From NCBI RefSeq assembly GCF_023913775.1, contig NZ_JAMXAX010000010.1, positions 1-64,000 of the forward strand: a stretch of DNA of 64,000 nucleotides, written 5' to 3'. The stretch's first letter is position 1. Each line of letters begins with the position of its first letter. Source of the stretch: Acidovorax facilis (GTDB lineage: Bacteria > Pseudomonadota > Gammaproteobacteria > Burkholderiales > Burkholderiaceae_C). Below, piece by piece: positions 1-10,286 of the stretch. The notes below the pieces were generated by a model. It was not told where the DNA came from and did no database searches. It worked only from the letters and a program-made list of their open reading frames with translations. Position numbers and translations under genes: made by a program.

Positions 1-26
1 ACCCCCACCCTCCCCGCTTTTCTAGT

Positions 27-1067
27 TTGCCCGTGGAAACCACCCTGAGCCCCTGGCGCATGTCCGTCGCCCCGATGATGGACTGGACCGACCGCCACTG
101 CCGTTACTTTCACCGGCTGCTGACCCGCCAGACCCTGTTGTACACCGAGATGGTGAACGCGGGCGCCATCATCCATGGCGGCACCGAGCGGCACCTGCGC
201 TTCAACGCCGAAGAGCACCCTGTGGCCCTGCAATTGGGCGGCAACGAGCCCGACAAGCTGGCCGAGGCTGCGCGCCTGGGCGCGCAATGGGGCTACGGCG
301 AAATCAACCTCAACTGCGGCTGCCCCAGCGACCGGGTGCAGCGCGGCGCGTTTGGCGCCAGTCTGATGAAATCGCCTCAGCTGGTGGCCGACTGCGTGAA
401 GGCCATGAAGGACGTGGTCAGCGTGCCCGTCACCGTCAAGCACCGCATCGGCATCGACAAGGTGGAGGACTACGGTTTTGTGCGCGACTTCATCGGCACC
501 GTGGCCGACGCCGGGTGTACCGTGTTCATCGTGCATGCGCGCAACGCCTGGCTGCAAGGCCTCTCTCCCAAGGAAAACCGCGATGTCCCGCCCCTGCGCT
601 ACGAGGTGGTGCACCAGCTCAAGGCCGAGTTTCCGCAGTTCACCATCGCCATCAACGGCGGCATCACCACCGATGCGGTGGTGCAAGAGCAGCTCACGCA
701 CCTGGACGGTGTGATGATCGGTCGCGAGGCCTACCACAACCCCTGGTGGCTGGCCCGCTGGGACCAGCTCTACTACGGCGAACAAGGTGGTATGCCCTGC
801 CCCCTGACGCGCGAAGAGGTCGAACTCAAGATGGTCGAGTACATGGAGCGCGAGGCTGCCCAGTACGGCATCCCCTGGCCCCACATCGCCCGCCACATGC
901 TGGGCCTGCGCCACAGCTTGCCTGGCGCCCGCATCTGGCGCCAGGTGTGGAGCAACCATTTGCTCAAGGACCGCCCTGCGCGCGAGGTGCATGCGCTGGC
1001 GATGCAGGCGTATGCCAACGCGCCTGAATCTTCTGCAGACCCAGCAGCCCAGGCCCTGGCTGCCTGA
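27..1067 (+). CDS. dusA: tRNA-dihydrouridine(20/20a) synthase DusA
   Basis: FMN-dependent enzyme that reduces uridine to dihydrouridine in the D-loop of tRNA. The protein has 346 residues. The hallmarks are SVAPMMDWTDRHCRYF near the N-terminus, the catalytic cysteine in NCGCPSDRVQ (about Cys99), HARNAWLQGLSPKENR in the middle and INGG / GVMIGREAY in the FMN phosphate region, all typical of the DusA subgroup. The TTG start keeps the PWR-SVAP lead-in that the E. coli protein also has; an ATG at 60 would give a protein 11 residues shorter. Neither start has a clear ribosome binding site, so the exact start is uncertain. Confidence 0.93.
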   Translation: MPVETTLSPWRMSVAPMMDWTDRHCRYFHRLLTRQTLLYTEMVNAGAIIHGGTERHLRFNAEEHPVALQLGGNEPDKLAEAARLGAQWGYGEINLNCGCPSDRVQRGAFGASLMKSPQLVADCVKAMKDVVSVPVTVKHRIGIDKVEDYGFVRDFIGTVADAGCTVFIVHARNAWLQGLSPKENRDVPPLRYEVVHQLKAEFPQFTIAINGGITTDAVVQEQLTHLDGVMIGREAYHNPWWLARWDQLYYGEQGGMPCPLTREEVELKMVEYMEREAAQYGIPWPHIARHMLGLRHSLPGARIWRQVWSNHLLKDRPAREVHALAMQAYANAPESSADPAAQALAA

Positions 1068-1110
1068 CGCCGCGCAGCGGGGTGATGGCTTGCGGGCAGA
1101 ACCAAAGCGT

Positions 1111-1650
1111 GTGCAAGTGCGCGTAAAAACCCAAGCCACCGCGCCCGTCGCCTTGCGCGCACCCGTGGCAGCGGATGCAGAGCGCTTTGTCACTTTGGCC
1201 CAGCGCAGCCAGGCCCTGCATACACCCTAGACCTCGGCGCCATCGACCCCCGAGTCGTTTGCAGCATATCTGGCGCAGCTGGACACGCCTGCGAACCAGG
1301 GTTTTCTGGTGTGCCGGCCGCCCAAAGCGGGCGAAGGCGAACAGATCGCGGGCGTCTTCAATCTCTCACAGATCGTGATGGGCAACTTTCGCAGCGCTTA
1401 CCTGGGCTACTACGTCTTCGCCGGTTACGAGCGCCAGGGCCTGATGCGTGCGGGCATGCAACAGCTGCTGCGCCACGCCTTTGGGCCACTGAAGCTGCAC
1501 CGGCTGGAGGCGAACATCCAGCCCGGCAACGCAGCGTCCATTGCGCTGGTGCGGGCTTGTGGCTTCCGGCAAGAAGGCTTTTCGCCCCGCTACCTCAAGA
1601 TCAATGGCCGCTGGCGGGACCATGAACGCTGGGCGTTCGTGGCCCATTGA
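1111..1650 (+). pseudogene. GNAT acetyltransferase (RimJ-like), interrupted by an amber codon
   Basis: One frame from about 1111 (GTG; 1117 also possible) to 1650 encodes a RimJ/RimL-type N-acetyltransferase: an N-terminal VALRAPVAADAERFVTLA segment, then the acetyl-CoA binding core with GYYVFAGYERQGLMRAG and a C-terminal LEANIQPGNAASIALVRACGF motif. The frame is closed only by TAG at 1228-1230, in the peptide ALHTP-stop-TSAPSTPESF. Related proteins carry tryptophan at this place (HxPWxSxP), so one TGG to TAG change explains the break. The 3' part (1309-1650) could still give a 113-residue fragment, but that would lack the first strands. It may be a recent pseudogene, a read-through codon or a sequencing error. 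Confidence 0.75.
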
Positions 1651-1705
1651 GCCACCTTCGGCTCCTGATCGGGCGGTGCAGCACTTTCACCAAGCGGGCA
1701 GCGCA

Positions 1706-4510
1706 TCATTGCGGTGAAGTCAGCCTACCGAGCCACGCCGCCAGCGGCTCCGGCCGCCCGAACAGGTAGCCCTGCAGGCAGTCACACTGGCTCGCCACCA
1801 GAAAATCTGCTTGTGCACGGGTTTCCACACCCTCGGCCACCACGCGCAGGTTCAGGTGGCTGGCGACCGAGATGATGGACTGCACGATGGCGGTGTCGCT
1901 GGGGTCGTCAGGGGTGTCGTCCACAAAACTTTTGTCGATCTTGAGCTCGTACAGCGGCAGCCGCTTGAGGTAGGCCAGGCTCGAATAACCAGTGCCGAAG
2001 TCGTCGATGGAAAAGCGCACGCCCAGGCCCACGATTTCGGTCATGCGGGCGATGGTGTCGTCCAGATCCTCGATGAGCAGGCTCTCGGTCACTTCGAGGA
2101 TCAGGTTGGCTGGATGGGCGCCGGTGTGGGCCAGCATGTGGCGCACACGCTCGACAAAGTCATCCTGGCGGAACTGCCGCTCGCTCACGTTGACCGACAG
2201 CGACAGCTCGCGCCCCGCAGCCTGCAGGCGGGCCAGGGTTTCGCAGGCCTGCTGGATCATCCAGTCGCCCATGCGCAGGATGAGACCCGAGGCCTCGGCG
2301 ATGGGGATGAAGCGGCCGGGCGGCACATTGCCGCGCGTGGGGTGGTCCCAGCGCATCAGCAACTCGCCGCCCACCACGGTGCCGGATGCGTCCACCTGAC
2401 TCTGCACGAATGCAGCCAACTGGCCCAGAGCGTGGGCTTTCTTCAGGTCCTGCTCCAGCGCCAGACGTTCCTGCACATCGGCCTGCATGGCCGCCTCATA
2501 AAAGCGGATGCGGTTGCGGCCCAGGTCCTTGGCGCGGTACATGGCGGTGTCGGCCTCGCGCAGCAGATCTTCCACGCCTTCGCCGCGCTTGGGGAACAGC
2601 GTAATGCCGATGCTGCCCGTGGTGCTGTAGAGGTGCGTGTCGATGGTATATGGCGCTTCCAGCGCAGTGCGGATTTCTTCGGCCACCAGCAGGGCCTGGC
2701 GCCCGGCGGCCTCCATATCGGTCGCCACGTTGTGCGCCAGCACCACAAACTCGTCCCCACCCAGGCGGGCCACGGTGTCGCCGGGGCGCAGCTGCTGCGC
2801 GAGGCGCTGCGCCACCTGCATGAGCAGCGTGTCACCCAGCGTGTGCCCCCGCGCGTCGTTGATCTGCTTGAAGTTGTCGAGGTCGATGTACAGCACGGCG
2901 CCCACCTGCGCCGTTTGCTGGGCGCTGCGCAAGGCGTGCTCCATGCGGTCCAGGAGCATGCGCCGGTTGGGCAGGCCGGTGAGCGCGTCGAAATATGCCA
3001 GCTGGTGCGTGCGCGCCTCGGCCTGCTTGCGCTCGGTGATGTCGCGCGAGAGCGCGATAAACCGGGGTTCATCGCCCGAAGTGGCGCTTTCCTTGCGGGC
3101 AATGGACAACTCAAACCAGTGCGTAGTACCCTGGAGTTCCAGGCGGTACTGGTGGCCCGCCGAATAGCCCGTGCGGTGCGCGGCCTCCAGCGCTGCATGG
3201 CAGCCAGCGGCGGCTTCGGGCGGGACCACGTCGCGCAGCAGGCGACCCAGAAACATCTCGGGCGGCACGGCCAGTGCTTCGGACCTCGCCGACCGGTAGT
3301 GGTAGATGCAGCCATCCAGCCCCACCTCGAACAACAGGTCGGGGATGGCGTTGAGCGTGCTCTCCAGGTCATCGCGCGTGGCGCGCAGCTCCGCCGTCAT
3401 GTCGCGTGCCAGTGCCACGGCCCGCTCGCGCCCCGTGGCCAAGATCCAGGTGAACCAGGCGAGCAACAGGCTCAGCACCGTGCCCATCAGGGCCACAGGG
3501 TGGTGCCCCTCATCCTGAAAACGCGCTGCAAACGCAGGCAGGGGCGACATCTGCAACACCCAGCGGCGGCCACCCAGTTCCAGCACACGCCGTGCCTGCA
3601 GACCCGAGGGGGCATCTCCCTGCACAGCGGCCTGGTGCACAACGTTGCTAAATAGCAGGGTTTGAGCGCCTGCGCTGGTGTCGTCGGTGATCCGAAAGCC
3701 GATGTCGGCATCAAACTCGCGCGACATGCCGTGGATCACGTCTTCCAGGAGGAACGGCGCAGACACCCAGCCGGCAAGGCCTGCACGCCGACCATGCACC
3801 GCGCGTGTATCGACGCCCGCGCCATACAGCGGCATGTACATGACCAGCCCCGGGCTGCTGTTTTGCAGCAGCGTCAACTGGCCGGACAAGGCGAGCTCTC
3901 CGGTGTCACGGGCCCGGTCCAGTGCTTCCTTTGCTGGGGGAAGTGTCAGCACATCGAATCCCAGCGCCTTGAGGTTGTTGCCCTCCAAGGGCTCGATGTG
4001 GGTGATGGGCGCCAGCACCTCGCGCGCACCTTCGGGGCGCACGGTGTATTGGGCAAAACCGCGCTGGCGCATGTCATCCAGGTGTGCCGCCAGCGCCGAA
4101 GCGGGTAGCTGCATGACGAGCGAAACCCCCTGCAGGCCAGGGCGCGTTTCACGCAGCTGGAGCGCCCCCACATAGGCCTGAAACTCGGCCCGGTCGATGC
4201 GCTCGGACCCTTCAAAATACCCCTTGACTCCGCGAAGCACCACCTCGTAGGTGGCCATCCGGTCCTTGAGGTTGTAGGCGATCTGGTCGGCCGCAACCTG
4301 AAAGTTCTGCTCCTGCTTGGCGCGGGCACCGCTCTCGGCGCTCTGCCAGTACAAGAACGTCAGCCCCAGGGTCAGCAGCCCCACCAGAGGCGGCAGCACC
4401 ACGGGAACCCACCGGTGGCTGGTGGTCCCCTTCCCTCCTCCAGGGGAAGGCGCCAAGGGTGTGGACCCAGCGGCTGCATCGACGATCCCTGCCGGAGAAT
4501 GTTGGGTCAT
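1706..4510 (-). CDS. CHASE-PAS-GGDEF-EAL cyclic-di-GMP protein
   Basis: Membrane-bound protein of about 934 residues, predicted to make and/or break cyclic di-GMP in response to an extracytoplasmic signal. In order: a TM helix at about 35-55, a CHASE sensor, a second TM helix near 350, a PAS domain, a GGDEF domain with intact RLGGDEFVV, and an EAL domain with NVSERQFRQ, DDFGTGYSSLAYLKRLP, KIDKSFV and AEGVET. The signature is ELL rather than EAL, but the catalytic Glu is kept. The frame stays open further upstream into the antisense of the next gene; I chose the ATG at 4510, though 4573 and 4582 are in frame and no start has a good ribosome binding site. Confidence 0.85.
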   Translation of the reverse strand: MTQHSPAGIVDAAAGSTPLAPSPGGGKGTTSHRWVPVVLPPLVGLLTLGLTFLYWQSAESGARAKQEQNFQVAADQIAYNLKDRMATYEVVLRGVKGYFEGSERIDRAEFQAYVGALQLRETRPGLQGVSLVMQLPASALAAHLDDMRQRGFAQYTVRPEGAREVLAPITHIEPLEGNNLKALGFDVLTLPPAKEALDRARDTGELALSGQLTLLQNSSPGLVMYMPLYGAGVDTRAVHGRRAGLAGWVSAPFLLEDVIHGMSREFDADIGFRITDDTSAGAQTLLFSNVVHQAAVQGDAPSGLQARRVLELGGRRWVLQMSPLPAFAARFQDEGHHPVALMGTVLSLLLAWFTWILATGRERAVALARDMTAELRATRDDLESTLNAIPDLLFEVGLDGCIYHYRSARSEALAVPPEMFLGRLLRDVVPPEAAAGCHAALEAAHRTGYSAGHQYRLELQGTTHWFELSIARKESATSGDEPRFIALSRDITERKQAEARTHQLAYFDALTGLPNRRMLLDRMEHALRSAQQTAQVGAVLYIDLDNFKQINDARGHTLGDTLLMQVAQRLAQQLRPGDTVARLGGDEFVVLAHNVATDMEAAGRQALLVAEEIRTALEAPYTIDTHLYSTTGSIGITLFPKRGEGVEDLLREADTAMYRAKDLGRNRIRFYEAAMQADVQERLALEQDLKKAHALGQLAAFVQSQVDASGTVVGGELLMRWDHPTRGNVPPGRFIPIAEASGLILRMGDWMIQQACETLARLQAAGRELSLSVNVSERQFRQDDFVERVRHMLAHTGAHPANLILEVTESLLIEDLDDTIARMTEIVGLGVRFSIDDFGTGYSSLAYLKRLPLYELKIDKSFVDDTPDDPSDTAIVQSIISVASHLNLRVVAEGVETRAQADFLVASQCDCLQGYLFGRPEPLAAWLGRLTSPQ

Positions 4511-4741
4511 GGCGTTCTGGGTGATGTACGCGCCACGGTGGGCAAAAGCCACCGCCGTGGCGATCTGCACCATTATGGGCATCTGTCCGGCACAAGAAAG
4601 CAGAATTTGCCCACACACTTTGCACACAGGGCAACGCTGGGCGGGCATTGTTGGATATGCTCCCTGCGCACCATCCTCAACACCGCACCAGGGGCCTGAG
4701 CACGCCCCCCACCCACCACCCTCGCACACCAAAGAACCAGC

Positions 4742-5833
4742 ATGCCATCGCTTGATTTCGACCTGGAGGAATCCCATTTCCGCGCGTTCTACGCAGAGCA
4801 ATCCGCTGCGCTGGACACCGCCTGCACCGCCTTCACCGCCATGGTGGCCGCAGTGGTCACGCAGTCGGGTGGGGTAGAGATCGCCAAGGTGGAGGGCCGC
4901 GTCAAGGATGTGGATGAGTGCATCCGCAAGTTCGTGCGCAAATACCGCCCGGCACTGGAGGAAAACAACACGCCCTACGAGATCCAGCACTACATCACCG
5001 ACCTGGTCGGCGTGCGTGTGGTGTGCCTGTACGAGGACGAGCTGGAGAAAATTGCGGCCATCGTGCGCGGGCACTTTGCCGTGATCGATGTCACCGACAA
5101 GGTGACGGCGGTGGAAAGCACCGAGGCCTCATTTGGCTACAAAGGCCTGCATCTGGACCTCAAGCTCAGCCATGCCGAACGCACGCAGCCTGAGCATGCA
5201 GCCTATGCCCACCTGCCGTTCGAGCTGCAGGTGCGCACCATCATCCAGGACTCCTGGAGCGTGCTGGACCATCGAATCAAGTACAAGAAATCGATCCCAG
5301 GCGAACTCAAGCGCCGCATCAATGTGCTGTCAGCCCTGTTCGAGCTGGCCGACCGCGAGTTCCGCCAGATCCGCGACGCCACGGCCGCCGAACTGCTGCA
5401 AGCCCCCGACGAAACCGCCGAGCCGCTGCCCGACCCTGCCACCGCCGACAACCCGCAGGCCCCCAGCAAGGCCCAAGCCCCCAGCAGCGAGCTCAACGCG
5501 TTCACCTTCCTCAAGATTGCAACGCACTTCTTCAAGGATTTTGAGTTCGAGCCTTCCAAGGTAGACGGTTTTGTGGACGACATTCAGGCGTGGTCCCGTG
5601 GCATGACGCGAGCCCGCTTCAATGCGCTGATGCGCGAGACCGTGGGCGTGGTCAAGCGCTACAAGCAGCACTTCGAAGAACAAAACCCACAGGCCAGCTT
5701 CAATCCGTATACCGTGATCCGGCATTGCCTGTACCTGAGTAACAAGACCGCGTTCCGCCCCGCCCTGCGCAACTCAGCCCGGGAGTCGTTCGAGGCGTGG
5801 CTGCAGGAGCAGGCTGAGCCAAAGCTGCAGTAA
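4742..5833 (+). CDS. RelA/SpoT-domain protein (putative small alarmone synthetase)
   Basis: 363 residues. Positions 40-215 match the (p)ppGpp synthetase fold: VEGRVKDVDECIRKFVRKY, ITDLVGVRVVCLYEDE (the ITDLIGxR-type motif), SFGYKGLHLDL and FELQVRTIIQDSWSVLDHRIKYK. There is no HD hydrolase domain before it and no TGS/ACT region after it, so this is not a full-length Rel. A Pro/Ala-rich linker (about 220-255) leads to a C-terminal domain of about 110 residues that I do not recognise. It is divergent from the CHASE-GGDEF-EAL gene with about 230 bp between them. A role in nucleotide alarmone synthesis is inferred from the fold. Confidence 0.85.
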   Translation: MPSLDFDLEESHFRAFYAEQSAALDTACTAFTAMVAAVVTQSGGVEIAKVEGRVKDVDECIRKFVRKYRPALEENNTPYEIQHYITDLVGVRVVCLYEDELEKIAAIVRGHFAVIDVTDKVTAVESTEASFGYKGLHLDLKLSHAERTQPEHAAYAHLPFELQVRTIIQDSWSVLDHRIKYKKSIPGELKRRINVLSALFELADREFRQIRDATAAELLQAPDETAEPLPDPATADNPQAPSKAQAPSSELNAFTFLKIATHFFKDFEFEPSKVDGFVDDIQAWSRGMTRARFNALMRETVGVVKRYKQHFEEQNPQASFNPYTVIRHCLYLSNKTAFRPALRNSARESFEAWLQEQAEPKLQ

Positions 5834-5839
5834 TTTGAG

Positions 5840-5897
5840 AAAAATTGGGCCCTACCGCTAGTCCACATTAAATTTACAGCTATCTATTCAATAGCAA
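5840..5897 (+). repeat. 45-50 nt interspersed repeat, copy 1
   Basis: Sits between the alarmone gene and phaZ. Shows the family pattern: an A-rich start, GGCCCTACCGCTAGTCCA, then AGCTATCTATTCAATAGC. It resembles the copies at 18085, 37247, 48494, 49437, 56864 and 63849. Confidence 0.65.
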
Positions 5898-6009
5898 TTT
5901 GACTGGCATCGGCTCATTGGACAAGATCCAAGTGAGTCGCCTTGATCTGTCGCATAGGTGACTTGGCATTGGTGGTTTTCCTCCATGCGCTTGTTACGAA
6001 GTGCTGTTA

Positions 6010-6024
6010 TATTGCACTGCAACA
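6010..6024. promoter_or_regulatory. Candidate PhaR-type operator upstream of phaZ
   Basis: Perfect 11-bp palindrome TTGCA-C-TGCAA at 6012-6022, ending 18 nt before the phaZ start. TGCA-rich palindromes of this kind are bound by PhaR, which represses PHB granule genes in other proteobacteria. phaR itself is not in the window; assignment is by resemblance only. Confidence 0.4.
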
Positions 6025-6040
6025 TAACGGAGTTTCGCCC

Positions 6041-7683
<1,643 letters not shown>

Positions 7684-7687
<4 letters not shown>

Positions 7688-8400
7688 GCGCCCCCCGGCC
7701 AGCTTTTGCATCAACTGCCGCCGTCTCCACGCTTGCGGCGCGGATCGACGCGGCCTTGCCCCAGACGCAGTGCACACGCTGCGGATATCCCGACTGCGCC
7801 ACATACGCCCGGGCCATTGCCGAAGAGGGTGTGCCCATCAACCAGTGCCCCCCGGGGGGCGCTGAGGGCATCGCCCGCCTCGCAGCCATCACGGGTCAAG
7901 CACCGCTGCCGCTGAGTGCGGAGCATGGTGTGGAAGCCCCACGCACCGTGGCGCACATCGACGAAGCCTGGTGTATCGGCTGCACGCTGTGCATCAAGGC
8001 CTGCCCCACCGATGCCATCGTGGGCTCCCACAAAAAAATGCACACCGTCATCGAGCCCTATTGCACCGGGTGCGAACTGTGCATCCCCGTATGCCCCGTA
8101 GACTGCATACAGCTCGAAAACGCTAGCGGCAGCGCCACCGGATGGGCGGGATGGTCTGCCCCGCTGGCGCAGCAGGCGCGCCAGCGCTACCAGGCCCATC
8201 GCGAACGTCTTCCGCTGGATCCGGTAATGGACGAAGGAGAGGAAGAAGAAGCGCCCGGAGCGTCGGCCAAGGACGGCGCTGCATCTTCAGCCCAGGTGGT
8301 CTCCCCCGCTGCCGCAGAGAATGCCCAAGCCGCGCGCCAAGCCGTCATCGCTGCAGCGATGGAGCGAGCCCGACAGCGACGGCTACAGGGGCCGCAGTAG
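7684..8400 (+). CDS. RnfB-like electron-transport ferredoxin protein
   Basis: 238 residues. N-terminal 4Fe-4S domain with [13 protein letters not shown] and NQCPPGG (the RnfB/Fer4_21 pattern), then two classical [4Fe-4S] motifs, [12 protein letters not shown] and [12 protein letters not shown]. An acidic, Ala-rich C-terminal tail follows. The hydrophobic N-terminal anchor of true RnfB is absent, and no rnfA, C, D, G or E is nearby, so this is the solitary soluble RnfB-like protein common in betaproteobacteria. Its electron partners cannot be read from the sequence. The TTG start overlaps the phaZ stop (TTGA), implying translational coupling. Confidence 0.83.
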
Positions 8401-8455
8401 TCGGTCGGGCGCTATCAGAACCCACGCTCTGGGCCAGTGCCTGCGGGTTAAGGGA

Positions 8456-9946
8456 TCAACGCGCTGCCAGCGTCTTGTACACCCCACACCCCACATACAG
8501 ATCGCCCGCGCGGCTGACGTAAGACATCTTCGTCTGCACCGCACCCGTGGCAGGGTTGGTGATGTCGTACTCCACCCAGCCCGGCTCACGGTCCGCCTGG
8601 GAAACGATGTCGTTCACCAGCCGGTCGCCCGCAATGCCAGGAATGTCCTGCACCCGCGTTCCCACCTTGGCGGTGTTGCCCCCAAAGGCCAGGTAGGTGC
8701 CTGCGGGGTCGAGGACAAACACATACATGTCGCGGTCGTAGTAGGGCTGATTCTTGTCAGTGATGCTGCGCAGGAACTGGTCGCGCGAGGTACTCTTGTG
8801 CAGCGCCATGGCCTTGCCCACCAGCACCACTGCCTCCTCGGCCGTGCCCTGCTGCAGGCGGAATGCGGAGACCGCGCGCGACAGGGTGGATGCACGGCTT
8901 TCCAGGGCCTCTGCCTGTTGCACGGCATGGCCCACCATCTGGGCGTTGTGCTGGGTGATCTGGTCCAGTTGCTGCACGGCGGCGCTCACCTCGCGCAGGC
9001 CGGTGCTTTGCTCGGCGCTCGATCCGGAGATTTCGCTCATGCTGGCTGCCACGCTGCGAATGCCCCCCGCCATGTCCGAGATCCCCTCCCCGGCCGACCG
9101 AATCAGGCCCGCACTGGTTTCGACCTGACTGACCGAGGCACCGATCAGTTCACGAATTTCGTGCGCGGCATCGCTGGACCGCTTGGCCAGCGTGCGCACC
9201 TCTGCTGCCACCACGGCAAACCCACGGCCCTGCTCTCCGGCGCGAGCAGCCTCAACGGCTGCGTTCAGGGCAAGGATATTGGTCTGAAAAGCAATGCTGT
9301 CGATCACACCGATGATTTCGGTCATGCGCCGCGCACCTTGCTGGATGGCCTCGACCGATTGCACGGCACGTGCCATGGCCTGGGCGCCCACATCGGCTGC
9401 GTCACGCACCTGCGCCGCCCTGGCATCTGCACTGTGCGCGGTCTGGGCGTTGTTCTGCACCGCTGAAGACAGTTGCTCCACACTGGCGGCCGTCTGCTCC
9501 AGGTTGGCCGCCTGCTGCTCGGTGCGGTCGGCCAGCGAGCGATTGCCCTCGGCCAGGCTCTGCCCAGCATGCGCGACCAGCGCCGCATTGCTACGGATGT
9601 CAGCCACCATGGAGGAGAGCGTGATCACCATGCGGTCGAGCGACTGCGCCATCTCGGCCACTTCGTCTTGTCCGTAGTCGCGACGGGGCTGCGCCCGCAG
9701 ATCCCCGGCCTGGGTCAGCTCTATGGTTTGCGCCAGACCCGCAAGGTCGGTGGCCAGACTGAGGTAAAGCACGAGCAGAGCGTACGACACCACCACTACG
9801 GCCAAGGCAAGCGCCCACAAAGGCGCCCCAAACGCAGCAATGGCAAGTGCCGCCCCCACCAGAAGACTCAGCGAGAGCAGCTTGCCAGGCAAATGCCACC
9901 TGCGCATCCACCAGAGCCCCGGACGCAGCGGTAGGAATCCTGACAT
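8456..9946 (-). CDS. Methyl-accepting chemotaxis protein with C-terminal Cache domain
   Basis: 496 residues from an ATG with an AGGAGA site 5 nt upstream. Two adjacent TM helices at about 22-65 with almost no periplasmic loop, a HAMP-like stretch, and then the signalling hairpin whose tip ([20 protein letters not shown], then [18 protein letters not shown]) is intact, so it should contact CheA/CheW. After the signalling domain come about 120 residues ([22 protein letters not shown], then [10 protein letters not shown]) of a single Cache domain. This places the sensor at the C-terminus and inside the cell, the reverse of the usual order. No other che gene is in the window. Confidence 0.88.
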   Translation of the reverse strand: MSGFLPLRPGLWWMRRWHLPGKLLSLSLLVGAALAIAAFGAPLWALALAVVVVSYALLVLYLSLATDLAGLAQTIELTQAGDLRAQPRRDYGQDEVAEMAQSLDRMVITLSSMVADIRSNAALVAHAGQSLAEGNRSLADRTEQQAANLEQTAASVEQLSSAVQNNAQTAHSADARAAQVRDAADVGAQAMARAVQSVEAIQQGARRMTEIIGVIDSIAFQTNILALNAAVEAARAGEQGRGFAVVAAEVRTLAKRSSDAAHEIRELIGASVSQVETSAGLIRSAGEGISDMAGGIRSVAASMSEISGSSAEQSTGLREVSAAVQQLDQITQHNAQMVGHAVQQAEALESRASTLSRAVSAFRLQQGTAEEAVVLVGKAMALHKSTSRDQFLRSITDKNQPYYDRDMYVFVLDPAGTYLAFGGNTAKVGTRVQDIPGIAGDRLVNDIVSQADREPGWVEYDITNPATGAVQTKMSYVSRAGDLYVGCGVYKTLAAR

Positions 9947-10000
9947 CGTGTCTCCTCTATTGTTCTGATCAAACGGCCTGAATACTAGGTACACGCATTT

Positions 10001-10168
10001 AGGATGTCCTGCATAACTCCCTGCGGTCTGTGATAGCGCGGCCTCGGGCAGTCCGCTGCGTTGCTTTTCTTGCCAATAGCCCAGCTATTGGCTGCAAAAA
10101 GACGCCTTGCGGCCTATCCCGATCCGCACTACCACCGACTCGCAAGGGTTATGCAGGACATCCCTTAC
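10001..10168. repeat. ~165 bp imperfect palindrome, element 1
   Basis: Occupies most of the 340-bp gap between the chemoreceptor and dapC. Outer arms share GGATGTCCTGCATAAC (10002-10017) with its reverse complement at 10150-10165. The arms continue imperfectly inward to a perfect 9-bp hairpin, GCCAATAGC at 10072-10080 and GCTATTGGC at 10084-10092. Same design as 60963-61125. No coding potential seen. Confidence 0.75.
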
Positions 10169-10286
10169 AGCGGATTGACAGACCACGGGCCCATCGACGC
10201 ATTGAGGTCAGCTCCGGTCACGATCCGCTAAACCATGGCCGATCCAGCGCCGACTGATCTGAGGTGATCGCCCATAATGGCGCCCC

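Noticed and set aside
1651-1668. GAGCC/GGCTC hairpin after the GNAT pseudogene as a terminator
   Set aside because: Stem is only 5 bp and no T run follows.
1811-3655. 614-codon plus-strand frame inside the first GGDEF-EAL gene
   Set aside because: Low-complexity His/Gln/Gly composition and no motif; the minus strand encodes intact GGDEF and EAL domains.
3644-3670. Possible further copy of the interspersed repeat in the first CHASE gene
   Set aside because: GCGCTCAAACCCTGCTATTT resembles the family, but it is short and in a different frame from the four coding copies, so chance cannot be excluded.
4425-4460. GGCGCCTTCCCCT-like string at the 5' end of the first CHASE gene, similar to the CCCTGAG repeat
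   Set aside because: Only one block of the repeat matches and the length is too short to claim an insertion.
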